The notes beneath the pieces were generated by a model that ran no database searches, had not been told where the DNA came from, and saw only the letters and a list, made by a program, of their open reading frames with translations. From NCBI RefSeq assembly GCF_900129795.1, contig NZ_FQWW01000003.1:496001-560000 (forward strand): a DNA stretch of 64,000 nucleotides, read 5' to 3'. The position numbers were made by a program, and so were the translations under genes. This document shows positions 1 to 8,132 of the stretch, piece by piece (position 1 is the first letter of the stretch; the number at the start of each line of letters is the position of its first letter). This stretch comes from Flavobacterium sp. CF108 (GTDB taxonomy: Bacteria > Bacteroidota > Bacteroidia > Flavobacteriales > Flavobacteriaceae).

Positions 1-841
1 ATCCGTTTCCGGCTTGGTTTGGCTCAAATTGAACAGAGAAAATATGTTCTTTTCCGTTCTTTTTTGTTTTCGTAAAAATGTCCTGAAAGTTTTCAAATAA
101 AGCATAACCGTATCCTCCGTTAATTACTTCTCTTGCTTTTAAAATAGCATTTGGATAATCTTTTCTTGTCAAATACACTTTTGCCAAAATAGCTTTTGCA
201 GCTCCAGAAGTAGCACGTCCGGCATCTGCAGCAGTGTAAGTTGCAGGTAAACTTTCGGCAGCAGTTAAATCTGAAATAATTTGAGCATACACATTATCTA
301 CAGATTCTCTTCTTGATTTTAAACTTTCTAATTGAATAGAAGTTGGTTCGTGTAAAACAATTGGAACACCGCCCCAGATACGAACAGCCTGAAAATAAAG
401 TAATCCGCGGATAAATTTAGCTTCGTTGATTAATCTTGTTTTTACAACTTCAGATCCTGTAACTTTTGGGATATTGTCAATAGAAACATTGGCTCTGTTA
501 ATTCCCGCATAAATTTGTCTCCATGCCACCTGAACACGGTCTGAAGTTGCATCGTGCGTTAAACTGCTCAAAGCTCTAACCTGTGGGTTTGTTGCAGAAA
601 CTCCGGCTGCAGCATAATCAGAACCCATATCGGTTAAGAAATATAAGTTTCTCCCAAATAAACTCTGCTCTCCCGGATCAAGGCTTAAAGAAGCATAAAC
701 CGCAGTTACACTCGCAACGGCATCATCTTGGGTTATAAAGTAATTATCTTCGGTTACAAAAGAGGTTGGTGTTACCTCCAGATCCGTGCACGATACAAAC
801 AGTCCGGCACTTAAAAGGAATGTTATTATAATCTTTTTCAT
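1..841 (-). CDS. SusD/RagB-like outer-membrane lipoprotein (C-terminus outside window)
   Basis: Surface lipoprotein that would form the lid over the SusC transporter encoded directly downstream of it in map order (861-3986, same strand). The start is the ATG at 841-839. The N-terminus MKKIIITFLLSAGLFVSC is a lipoprotein signal peptide with the lipobox Cys followed by TDLE. The next part reads like the SusD TPR-type fold (WRQIYAGINRANVSIDNIP, then NEAKFIRGLLYFQAVRIWGG, a very typical RagB/SusD stretch). About 280 residues are visible; SusD proteins are usually 450-600, so the C-terminal half lies before position 1. Only about 19 bases separate it from susC, so the two are probably cotranscribed, with susC first. 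The substrate cannot be read from the sequence. Confidence 0.93.
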   Translation of the reverse strand, partial: MKKIIITFLLSAGLFVSCTDLEVTPTSFVTEDNYFITQDDAVASVTAVYASLSLDPGEQSLFGRNLYFLTDMGSDYAAAGVSATNPQVRALSSLTHDATSDRVQVAWRQIYAGINRANVSIDNIPKVTGSEVVKTRLINEAKFIRGLLYFQAVRIWGGVPIVLHEPTSIQLESLKSRRESVDNVYAQIISDLTAAESLPATYTAADAGRATSGAAKAILAKVYLTRKDYPNAILKAREVINGGYGYALFENFQDIFTKTKKNGKEHIFSVQFEPNQAGNG

Positions 842-860
842 TTTGATATATTTTTTTTAC

Positions 861-3800
861 TTAGAAAGTTACGTTCAAGCCCGAGATGAATGTTTTTGAG
901 TTTGGATAAGAACCAAAATCAATTCCCGGATATAAGTTGTTTTGTTCGTATGAACTTACTTCTGGATCATAACCAGAGTATTTTGTCCATGTAATTAGGT
1001 TTTCTGCAGAAACATAGAATTTCACACTTTTTGCTCCCAGTTTTTTAGAGGTACTTTTAGGTAATGTATAACCAAGAGTGATTAATTTTAATCGTAAGAA
1101 AGAAGCATCTTCTACATAACGCTCAGAAACAATTCCTAACGGAGAACTTGTTGCTCTCGGAATTTCGTTGCTTGGGTTTGTTGGTGTCCAGCGATCTTCT
1201 AACGTTACATTAGCATTTGTTCCAAGAGTTGAAATTTCTAACTGCTGGTTTAAAGCATTGAAGATTTTTCCTCCATAAGAACCTTGAAAAGAGAAATTCA
1301 AATCAAAATCATTATAGGAAATCGTGTTGCTGAAACTTCCAACAAATTTTGGCTGAGATGAACCTAAATTTCCTTTGTCAAGAGCTGTAATTACACCGTC
1401 TCCGTTTGTGTCAACATATTTTCTGTCTCCCACTTTTGTGTTCGCTAAACTGTTGATTTTTGGCTGTGTATTAACTTCTTCCTGAGTTTGGAAAATTCCA
1501 TTTGTTCTGTATCCCCAGAAAGTTCCTAAAGGCAGTCCTACTTTTACTGTAACCGGCTGCTGTTGCAATAAAGAACCGTTTGGTACTACAGGGAAAAACT
1601 GATTTACTCCGTTTCCAATAGCTACAACTTTGTTTCTGTTAGCAGAGAAAACAATATTTGAATTCCATGAGAAATTTTCTGTTTTTAAGTTTTCAGTCGT
1701 TAAACCAATTTCGATACCTTTATTTTCAACCCCTCCAATATTTTGAAGTACACTTGCATATCCTGAAGTTAACGGCACCGGAACACTGATTAACAAATCG
1801 TTTGTTTTTTTGTAATACACATCAAAAACAAAATTGATTTTTCTTTCTAATAATGATAAATCTAAACCAACATTATACTGCGTTGTTTTTTCCCATTTCA
1901 AATCTGGATTTGCCAATCGGGTAGGAGCAAGACCAGTGTATAATGTTCCGCCAAAAGAATAGTTTACAGATCCCATTTGAGCTAAAGCTAAATAGTTTCC
2001 AATTTCCTGATTTCCTGTTGTTCCGGCAGTAAGTCTAAGTTTTGCCTCAGTTACACCTTTAATGTTGTTTGCAAATTCTTCATCGGTAATATTCCAGGAG
2101 AAACCTGCTGAAGGGAAATAACCCCAAAGTGATTCCGAACCAAATCTTGAAGATCCATCCGCACGGGCAGAAAGTGTAAAGTTGTATTTTCCTTTATAAG
2201 AGTAGTTAACTCTTGCCAGCCATGATTTTAAAACACTTTCAAAAGCATCACTGCCAGGTTTTACCGCAACACCATCCTGAAGTGCATTATAGGTATTGGC
2301 ATCATTTACAAATGTATTAGCTCCAGCTGTAACCACTTCACCTTGTGTGTATTGAAGTGTATAACCTCCTAAAGCTGAGAATTTATGGTTTTCACCGAAG
2401 TTGGTATTATAGTTTAAAGTATTTTCATTTAATACAGAACTTACCAATCTGTCTCCAACAGAAGCTGAACCTTTTGTTCCTGCACCATTTGATGTATTTG
2501 CAGGGGCATAATAGTTTTGTTTTGTATTGATAACGTCACCGCTTACAGCAACTTTAGCCGTCAGTTTTTTAGTGATTTTATATTCTCCAAATAAACTGGT
2601 TAGGATTCTGTTGATTTTAGTTTCGTTAATTGTATTTTCCAAATCATTAATAGGGTTTGGAACAAAACCGTTAACAGAAGTTGCATAAGGATTGTTAGTT
2701 ACATTATAACTTCCATTTTCATTTCTAATAGGCACTACAGGAGCAGTTAACAAAACACTAACCAAAGGGTTTGGATTTCTTCCTCCGCTTCCGTTATTGG
2801 CTATACCATTAGAAAGTGAGTTGCTGTAATTGGCATTAATACCAAATTTAAAGTTTTGAGAATAGTTTCTTTCATAATTAATACGAAGAGAGATACGTCT
2901 AAAATCAGATCCCAGAACAGTACCTTCCTGATCAAAGTATCCTGCAGAAACCGCATATCTTGATCTTTCGTCTCCGCCTGAAAAAGACAATTGATGATTT
3001 TGAACCGGAGCCGCAGTTCTAAACGCTGCATCCTGCCAGTCGTAACTTCCAGAAGTTTTAAAAGCTTCGATCTGCGCTGCAGAAAAAGACGGAGCCTGAC
3101 CAATACTTGCCTGAACATCATTTCGTAAACTAGCCCATTGGCTGGCATTCATTACATGAAGTCTTTTTGAAACATTTTGAAATCCAAAATAACCTTGGTA
3201 TGAAATATTATCCTGTCCTTTTGTTCCTTTTTTAGTTGTAATAATAACAACTCCATTTGCACCACGTGAACCGTAAATTGCAGTTGCAGACGCATCTTTT
3301 AAAACTTCGATTGATTCAATATCAGCAGGATTTATAGTAGACAAAACATTTAAACTTGCTCCGGCGTTAGATATTCCGGCAGAACTGTTATTGTTGTCAT
3401 TATAAATCAAAATTCCGTCAACTACATATAAAGGCTCGTTACCCGCTGTGATTGAGTTTCCTCCACGAATACGTACACTTGAAGAAGCGCCCGGACGACC
3501 AGAACTTTGTGTAACTACCACACCGGCAACAGCGCCTCGTAATAAGTTATCTGCTGATGAAGTTACCTGAGATAAATTGGCTTTTGGTACAGAAGCTACA
3601 GAACCTGTAATGTCTTTTCTCTTTTGAGTTCCGTAACCTACAACAACTAATTCGTCCAGTTCTTGTCTTTCTTCTTTTAAATGAATCGTTACCGGATTTT
3701 TCTCAACTATAATTTCTAGTTTCTTATATCCTATGTAACTTACGATTAAGGTGTAAGGAAATTTCTGACCCGTTTGAAAATAAAATTTTCCTTCTGCATC

Positions 3801-3986
3801 TGTCTGTACACCGTGAGTAGTACCTTTAATTGTTACTGATGCACCTATAATTGGCTGATTTGTAATATCATCGACTACCGTTCCGTCGAGTTTAGATTGG
3901 ATAAGCGGTGTTGTATTTTGTGCCTGAAATTGCAGGGATGTTAACAAAATTGTAACCCATAAAATGAGGTTTATATTTTTTTTCAT
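861..3986 (-). CDS. SusC/RagA-type TonB-dependent outer-membrane receptor
   Basis: TonB-dependent transporter of about 1041 residues. In order: signal peptide (MKKNINLILWVTILLTSLQF, cleavage near AQN), a carboxypeptidase-like beta domain (DGTVVDDITNQPIIGASVTI), the Bacteroidota motif ELDELVVVGYGTQKRKDITG, a plug domain with the SusC signature (NPADIESIEVLKDASATAIY, then GSRGANGVVIITTKKG), and a beta-barrel ending in LNVTF with a terminal aromatic residue. I chose the ATG at 3986. An upstream in-frame start at 4043 would put 19 residues before an obvious signal peptide and overlaps the leader ORF. It pairs with the SusD at 1-841. The leader at 4009-4151 suggests translational control, perhaps by cysteine supply. 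The cargo is unknown. Confidence 0.95.
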   Translation of the reverse strand: MKKNINLILWVTILLTSLQFQAQNTTPLIQSKLDGTVVDDITNQPIIGASVTIKGTTHGVQTDAEGKFYFQTGQKFPYTLIVSYIGYKKLEIIVEKNPVTIHLKEERQELDELVVVGYGTQKRKDITGSVASVPKANLSQVTSSADNLLRGAVAGVVVTQSSGRPGASSSVRIRGGNSITAGNEPLYVVDGILIYNDNNNSSAGISNAGASLNVLSTINPADIESIEVLKDASATAIYGSRGANGVVIITTKKGTKGQDNISYQGYFGFQNVSKRLHVMNASQWASLRNDVQASIGQAPSFSAAQIEAFKTSGSYDWQDAAFRTAAPVQNHQLSFSGGDERSRYAVSAGYFDQEGTVLGSDFRRISLRINYERNYSQNFKFGINANYSNSLSNGIANNGSGGRNPNPLVSVLLTAPVVPIRNENGSYNVTNNPYATSVNGFVPNPINDLENTINETKINRILTSLFGEYKITKKLTAKVAVSGDVINTKQNYYAPANTSNGAGTKGSASVGDRLVSSVLNENTLNYNTNFGENHKFSALGGYTLQYTQGEVVTAGANTFVNDANTYNALQDGVAVKPGSDAFESVLKSWLARVNYSYKGKYNFTLSARADGSSRFGSESLWGYFPSAGFSWNITDEEFANNIKGVTEAKLRLTAGTTGNQEIGNYLALAQMGSVNYSFGGTLYTGLAPTRLANPDLKWEKTTQYNVGLDLSLLERKINFVFDVYYKKTNDLLISVPVPLTSGYASVLQNIGGVENKGIEIGLTTENLKTENFSWNSNIVFSANRNKVVAIGNGVNQFFPVVPNGSLLQQQPVTVKVGLPLGTFWGYRTNGIFQTQEEVNTQPKINSLANTKVGDRKYVDTNGDGVITALDKGNLGSSQPKFVGSFSNTISYNDFDLNFSFQGSYGGKIFNALNQQLEISTLGTNANVTLEDRWTPTNPSNEIPRATSSPLGIVSERYVEDASFLRLKLITLGYTLPKSTSKKLGAKSVKFYVSAENLITWTKYSGYDPEVSSYEQNNLYPGIDFGSYPNSKTFISGLNVTF

Positions 3987-4008
3987 TTCTTTGTAATGGT
4001 TTAAGTAA

Positions 4009-4092
4009 TTAACAAGGCGCCCTGAGAGCTGAATTTTCAGCACTCTGATTGTTTCCTTGATTTAGTGATAAATGTTCTTTAAGCCTCGCCAT
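4009..4092 (-). CDS. Putative second leader ORF upstream of susC (27 codons)
   Basis: A short open frame on the susC strand, beginning ATG GCG AGG CTT AAA and ending in codons for Ala-Pro-Cys before TAA. It has 27 sense codons. Its ATG (4092-4090) lies inside the 3' arm of the hairpin at 4088-4113. Its stop is 22 bases before the susC ATG, and it is in a different frame from susC. A 27-codon frame can arise by chance. The argument for function is its position between a Cys-rich leader ORF and susC, and the placement of its start codon in the hairpin. No protein family is recognised. Confidence 0.4.
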   Translation of the reverse strand: MARLKEHLSLNQGNNQSAENSALRAPC

Positions 4093-4113
4093 TTCTGTTG
4101 CCGCAGAAATGGC
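4088..4113 (-). promoter_or_regulatory. Hairpin covering the start codon of the second leader ORF
   Basis: Perfect 10-bp stem GCCATTTCTG / CAGAAATGGC with a 6-base loop. On the susC strand it starts five bases after the stop codon of the 10-codon Cys ORF, and its 3' arm contains the ATG of the 27-codon ORF. On the opposite strand it is followed by seven T residues and so resembles an intrinsic terminator, but no plus-strand gene ends here. A role as a translational switch is inference. Confidence 0.5.
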
Positions 4114-4118
4114 TTTTT

Positions 4119-4151
4119 TTATTTACAGCAGCAGGTTTGCATTGTTTTCAT
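4119..4151 (-). CDS. Putative cysteine-rich leader peptide MKTMQTCCCK
   Basis: A 10-codon ORF on the susC strand reading M-K-T-M-Q-T-C-C-C-K-stop, with three consecutive Cys codons (TGC TGC TGT) just before the end. Cys is a rare amino acid, so three in a row in a mini-ORF next to a hairpin is the typical look of an amino-acid-sensing leader. It lies 132 bases before the susC start. The model would be that ribosomes slowed at the Cys codons when cysteine is scarce keep the following hairpin open. This is inferred from layout only. The ORF is far too short to be recognised by family. Confidence 0.5.
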   Translation of the reverse strand: MKTMQTCCCK

Positions 4152-4946
4152 TTTGGTTGTTTTTTAGTTGATTAATTATTTTCTTTTTAAAATATAGGTA
4201 TATTCAAAAATCCTTTTGCTGCAGTTTTATGCATCAATTAGACAATTGTAATTCAATAAAAGTAATCTTGGTGGTGAAATTGAGATTTCGTTTATTAGAT
4301 TTAAAATTTAATCTAATAACGAACGGATTGCGTTGGTAATTAACAACAGAAGCACATATAACAACAATTGTTATAAGTATCATTTTTTGGAAGAATATAA
4401 TACGATATGCTTTCGGTTGTTTTCAAAATATAGTTTTTTTGGTTTCGAATATTATTTATAACTCTACTAATCCTATAGACAAAGTTAATTTTAATCTAAT
4501 AAAAACCAAAAGTTTAGTAAACTTTTTTTCAAAATGATGCAGATAAAAGTATTTAATTAATCTATTTTTGTTTTTAAAATATTGATTATCAGTATTTTGA
4601 TTGTTTGTTTTTATTTCTCAAAATGTTAAAAATATTTTTCTGCGTAATAATAAATTGTAATATTTTTCATTTAATTTGCTAGTTTTTAATGTCTTAAATT
4701 ACTTTTTAAGCATTTAAAAAACACTCAAAAATGTCTTGAAAAGCACTTCAATTCAAAAAATTAGAAAAATACTTCAGATTTATAAAAACTACTTTTAGAG
4801 TTTAAAAGATTAATAATTAATGTTTTAATAGGTTTTTTTCTTAATTTTAATATATCCATATAAAAACAGACTGAAATTTTATTCGCCAAAACATCGGAGT
4901 TATACACAATAAGTTTTTAATCACTAATTACTAAAAAGTATTTTCT
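4152..4946. other. Long intergenic region between susC leader and nitrate genes
   Basis: About 800 bases of very AT-rich sequence without a credible ORF. It must hold the promoter of the susCD operon and that of the MFS gene at 4947. An inverted repeat TATAACAA-CAA-TTGTTATA at 4357-4375 could be an operator. I see no tRNA, no dispersed repeat and no clear TAnnTTTG box close to 4947. The TAMGTA boxes found upstream of other nitrate genes are absent here. Confidence 0.5.
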
Positions 4947-6419
4947 ATGGCAGATCTTTCACAATCACACCGCATTCTTTTTTTCAATACGTTAGCCTTT
5001 ATGGTTTGTTTTGCCTGCTGGACGTTAAACGGCGTATTAGTTACTTTTTTAAACGACAGGGGAATTTTTGAATGGAGTGTCGTCGAGATAGGATGGCTGC
5101 TTGGGATTCCAATTTTAACGGGCTCAATTATGCGTTTGCCAATGGGAATTCTAACCGATAAATTTGGCGGAAAACCCGTTTTTTCCTGCTTATTGATTTT
5201 ATCCTCAATTCCGCTTTTTTTATTACCATTTGCAGATAGTTTCTGGACATTTGCCATTTTAAGCTTTTTGTTCGGAATGGTGGGAACCAGTTTTGCAATT
5301 GGCGTAGGATATACTTCTATTTATTATCCAAAGGAATGGCAGGGAAGAGCTTTGGGAATTTTCGGAATGGGAAGTTCCGGTGCCGCACTTACCACATTTC
5401 TTGCCCCAACCTTATTAACCAATTTTTCAGAAACTGATCCTGAAAATGGCTGGAAATGGCTTCCCGTAATTTACGGAAGTGCTTTACTCTTAATGGGAAT
5501 TGTATTTTTAATTTTTACAAAAAATAAAAAAATAGAAGCGCAGTCTAAAACTGTCGGTCAATTATTAAAACCACTTAAAAGTGCCAGAGTCTGGCGATTC
5601 GGATTATATTATTTTCTGGTTTTTGGTTCTTTTGTAGCCTTTTCACAATGGCTGCTTCCTAATTTTTTAAATGTATACCATACGACTTTAGTAATGGGCG
5701 GACTTTTTGCGGCTTTATTTAGTCTACCGTCAGGCGTAATCAGAGCGTATGGCGGATTTTTATCGGATAGATTCGGAGCGCGAAAAGTAATGTATTGGGT
5801 TTTAAGTTCCTCAGTTGTACTTAGCTTTTTACTAATGTTTCCTAAAATGGATATCACAACTTCAGGCTCAGGGCTTGTGGCTTCAAAAGCCGGAACAGTA
5901 ACCAAAGTTTCAGAAAATGAAGTTGTAGCAGGAGGTAAAACGTATCAAATTGCGCAGGAAGATAAAAATGCGGTACACAATAAATATTTCCCTTCTAAAA
6001 AATCTTGGCAGGAAGTTGTTGTCGAACAAAATCAGCAGGTTCAAAAGAAAGATTTATTGGCCGAAGGAATCACACAAATTCATTTTGAAGCCAATATGTG
6101 GGTATATCTTGTATTAGTTATTTTGATTGGTGCCGCATGGGGAATTGGCGCCGCTGCGGTTTACAAACACATTCCGGATTATTTCCCTAATGAAGTAGGT
6201 GTTATTGGCGGAATGGTTGGCCTTCTTGGCGGTCTCGGCGGATTTTTCGGCCCAATCATATTTGGTTATCTTTTAAGTTTTACGGGTTTCTGGACCAGTT
6301 CCTGGATGTTTATTTTAGCAATATCCTTAATTTGTTTGATTTGGATGCATCGTATTGTAGTAAATCTCATGAAAGAGAAATCACCAGAATATGCAAAAGA
6401 TATGGATCGAAAAAATTAA
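4947..6419 (+). CDS. NarK/NasA-family nitrate/nitrite MFS transporter, copy 1
   Basis: Inner-membrane major facilitator carrier of 490 residues, predicted to move nitrate or nitrite. The N-terminal half has CFACWTLNGVLVTFL (first helix) and the nitrate-porter signature GIGYTSIYYPKEWQGRALGIFGMG-like stretch; the C-terminal half has YFPNEVGVIGGMVGLLGGLG. These Gly-rich motifs are typical of the nitrate/nitrite porter family. Odd feature: about 80 residues (around 305-385) are inserted before helix 9, rich in Val/Lys/Gln (GTVTKVSENEVV, then VVVEQNQQVQKKDLLAEGI), which may form a small beta domain. It is closely similar to the products at 6643 and 39204. A terminator follows at 6442. Confidence 0.93.
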   Translation: MADLSQSHRILFFNTLAFMVCFACWTLNGVLVTFLNDRGIFEWSVVEIGWLLGIPILTGSIMRLPMGILTDKFGGKPVFSCLLILSSIPLFLLPFADSFWTFAILSFLFGMVGTSFAIGVGYTSIYYPKEWQGRALGIFGMGSSGAALTTFLAPTLLTNFSETDPENGWKWLPVIYGSALLLMGIVFLIFTKNKKIEAQSKTVGQLLKPLKSARVWRFGLYYFLVFGSFVAFSQWLLPNFLNVYHTTLVMGGLFAALFSLPSGVIRAYGGFLSDRFGARKVMYWVLSSSVVLSFLLMFPKMDITTSGSGLVASKAGTVTKVSENEVVAGGKTYQIAQEDKNAVHNKYFPSKKSWQEVVVEQNQQVQKKDLLAEGITQIHFEANMWVYLVLVILIGAAWGIGAAAVYKHIPDYFPNEVGVIGGMVGLLGGLGGFFGPIIFGYLLSFTGFWTSSWMFILAISLICLIWMHRIVVNLMKEKSPEYAKDMDRKN

Positions 6420-6441
6420 AAAATTATAACTCAAAATTTAT

Positions 6442-6478
6442 AAAAGCTTTTCTCTTACAAAGAAGAAAAGCTTTTTTT
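6442..6478 (+). terminator. Intrinsic terminator after first MFS gene
   Basis: 12-bp perfect stem AAAAGCTTTTCT (6442-6453) / AGAAAAGCTTTT (6464-6475) with a 10-base loop, running into a T stretch. It separates copy 1 from copy 2, so the second MFS gene probably has its own promoter. Confidence 0.85.
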
Positions 6479-6544
6479 ATGCAAATAAATTTAGATGTTT
6501 ATTTTCAGTTATATCTCTATTAAAGATAAAAATATCTTTTTTGT

Positions 6545-6588
6545 ATGATATATATCATTTTCTATAAGAAAGTGTCGCTTTAATTTTG
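6545..6588 (+). promoter_or_regulatory. FNR-like palindrome and -7 box before second MFS gene
   Basis: Perfect 14-bp palindrome ATGATATATATCAT at 6545-6558, which contains the FNR-type core TGAT-N4-ATCA. It is followed by an exact Bacteroidota -7 box TAATTTTG at 6581-6588. The palindrome centre is 29.5 bases before the start of the -7 box, so about 42 bases before the expected transcription start, the classical position for a class II Crp/Fnr activator. A Crp/Fnr regulator is encoded at 29065. Confidence 0.6.
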
Positions 6589-6642
6589 CTTTTGATAATT
6601 GAGGAACTATACCTCATTAAGTCGAAATAGATTAAAGTTTTT

Positions 6643-8115
6643 ATGAGCAGTTTATCTCAATCCCACCGAATTTTATTTTTAAATACTCTCGCTTTTACGA
6701 TATGTTTTGCCTGCTGGACACTAAACGGAGTTTTAATAACATATTTAACAGATAAAGGAATTTTCAATTTTACAGTAGTCCAAATAGGATGGCTGTTAGG
6801 AATTCCAATTCTTTCCGGTTCAATTTTCAGACTTCCAATCGGGATTTTAACAGACAAATATGGCGGTAAAATCGTTTTCTCAGTTTTACTTTTACTTTGT
6901 TCAATTCCACTTTTTTTACTGCCTTTTGCCAGTTCGTTTTTAAGTTTTGCTTTGCTGAGTTTTTTCTTCGGATTAGTAGGAACAAGTTTCGCTGTCGGAA
7001 TTGGATATACTTCAATCTGGTATCCAAAAGAATGGCAGGGAAGAGCTTTAGGAATCTTCGGAATGGGAAATGCCGGCGCAGCCATTACCACTTTTATTGC
7101 ACCAACTTTATTGAATTATTTATCTGAAAAAGACCCAATAAACGGCTGGAAAATGCTTCCCGTAATTTATGCCGTTATGCTGGTAATAATAGGAATTCTT
7201 TTTATTGTTTTCGCTAAAAATAAAACCAATCCCGGAGTTTCTAAAACAATCCCACAATTAATGTCTCCGCTTAAAAACGCCCGAGTTTGGCGTTTTGGAG
7301 CTTACTATTTTTTAGTCTTCGGATTTTTTGTGGCGTATTCGCAATGGCTGCTTCCCAATTTCATGAATGTTTACAGCACCACATTAGTTATGGGCGGAAT
7401 GTTTGCAACACTATTTAGTTTACCATCGGGCGTTATCAGGGCTTTTGGCGGCTATCTCTCAGATAAATTTGGAGCCAGAAAAGTAATGTATTGGGTTTTA
7501 GGATCATCAATAGTAATCAGCTTTTTATTAATGTTTCCGAAAATGGAAATCTACACCGCAGGCCCGGGCGTTTTGGCAATGAATAATGGAGTTGTAACAG
7601 AAGTTTCGGCTGATAAAATAATCGTAAACGACAAAACACATCAAATCAATACTAAGGAAAATTCAGAAGTAAATAGCGAATCTGTTTTTCCAGTAAAAAA
7701 ATCATGGCAGGAAATTGTTGTAAAGCAAAATCAGGAAGTCAAAAAGAAAGAATTATTAGCGAAAGGAATTACACAAATTAACTTCAGTGCCAATCTTTGG
7801 GTGTATCTGGTTTTAGTAATCCTGATTGGTATTTCATGGGGAATTGGAAAAGCCGCCGTCTATAAACACATTCCCGAATATTTTCCAAATGAAGTGGGAG
7901 TGGTTGGCGGAATGGTAGGTTTAATTGGCGGACTAGGCGGGTTCTTCGGGCCTATAATCTTTGGATATCTTCTCAATTACACCGGACTATGGACAAGTTC
8001 ATGGATCTTCATTTTTATAGTTTCTGTGCTTTGTCTGCTCTGGATGCATAGAACGATCATTAAAGCTTTGAGAAGCAAATCACCAGATTTTACAAGAGAA
8101 ATAGAAGATAAATAA
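6643..8115 (+). CDS. NarK/NasA-family nitrate/nitrite MFS transporter, copy 2
   Basis: 490-residue paralogue of the product at 4947, the same length and nearly collinear. It has the same hallmarks: CFACWTLNGVLITYL, GIGYTSIWYPKEWQGRALGI, SGVIRAFGGYLSDKFGARK (the MFS loop motif) and YFPNEVGVVGGMVGLIGGLG. It carries the same insertion at about residues 303-382, with GVVTEVSADKIIV and IVVKQNQEVKKKELLAKGI. The ATG at 6643 follows a good promoter with an FNR-like site. The next gene starts 17 bases downstream, so this gene likely heads the operon running to 14496. Substrate direction (nitrate uptake or nitrite export) cannot be read. Confidence 0.93.
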   Translation: MSSLSQSHRILFLNTLAFTICFACWTLNGVLITYLTDKGIFNFTVVQIGWLLGIPILSGSIFRLPIGILTDKYGGKIVFSVLLLLCSIPLFLLPFASSFLSFALLSFFFGLVGTSFAVGIGYTSIWYPKEWQGRALGIFGMGNAGAAITTFIAPTLLNYLSEKDPINGWKMLPVIYAVMLVIIGILFIVFAKNKTNPGVSKTIPQLMSPLKNARVWRFGAYYFLVFGFFVAYSQWLLPNFMNVYSTTLVMGGMFATLFSLPSGVIRAFGGYLSDKFGARKVMYWVLGSSIVISFLLMFPKMEIYTAGPGVLAMNNGVVTEVSADKIIVNDKTHQINTKENSEVNSESVFPVKKSWQEIVVKQNQEVKKKELLAKGITQINFSANLWVYLVLVILIGISWGIGKAAVYKHIPEYFPNEVGVVGGMVGLIGGLGGFFGPIIFGYLLNYTGLWTSSWIFIFIVSVLCLLWMHRTIIKALRSKSPDFTREIEDK

Positions 8116-8132
8116 TTTAATAAATAGAAAGA

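Noticed and set aside
4088..4120. Plus-strand intrinsic terminator
   Set aside because: Hairpin and T run look right, but no plus-strand gene ends there. The placement of leader ORFs on the minus strand explains the hairpin better.
6657..7091. 144-codon minus-strand ORF within MFS copy 2
   Set aside because: Antisense shadow; a similar shadow occurs inside copy 1 because the genes are paralogous.
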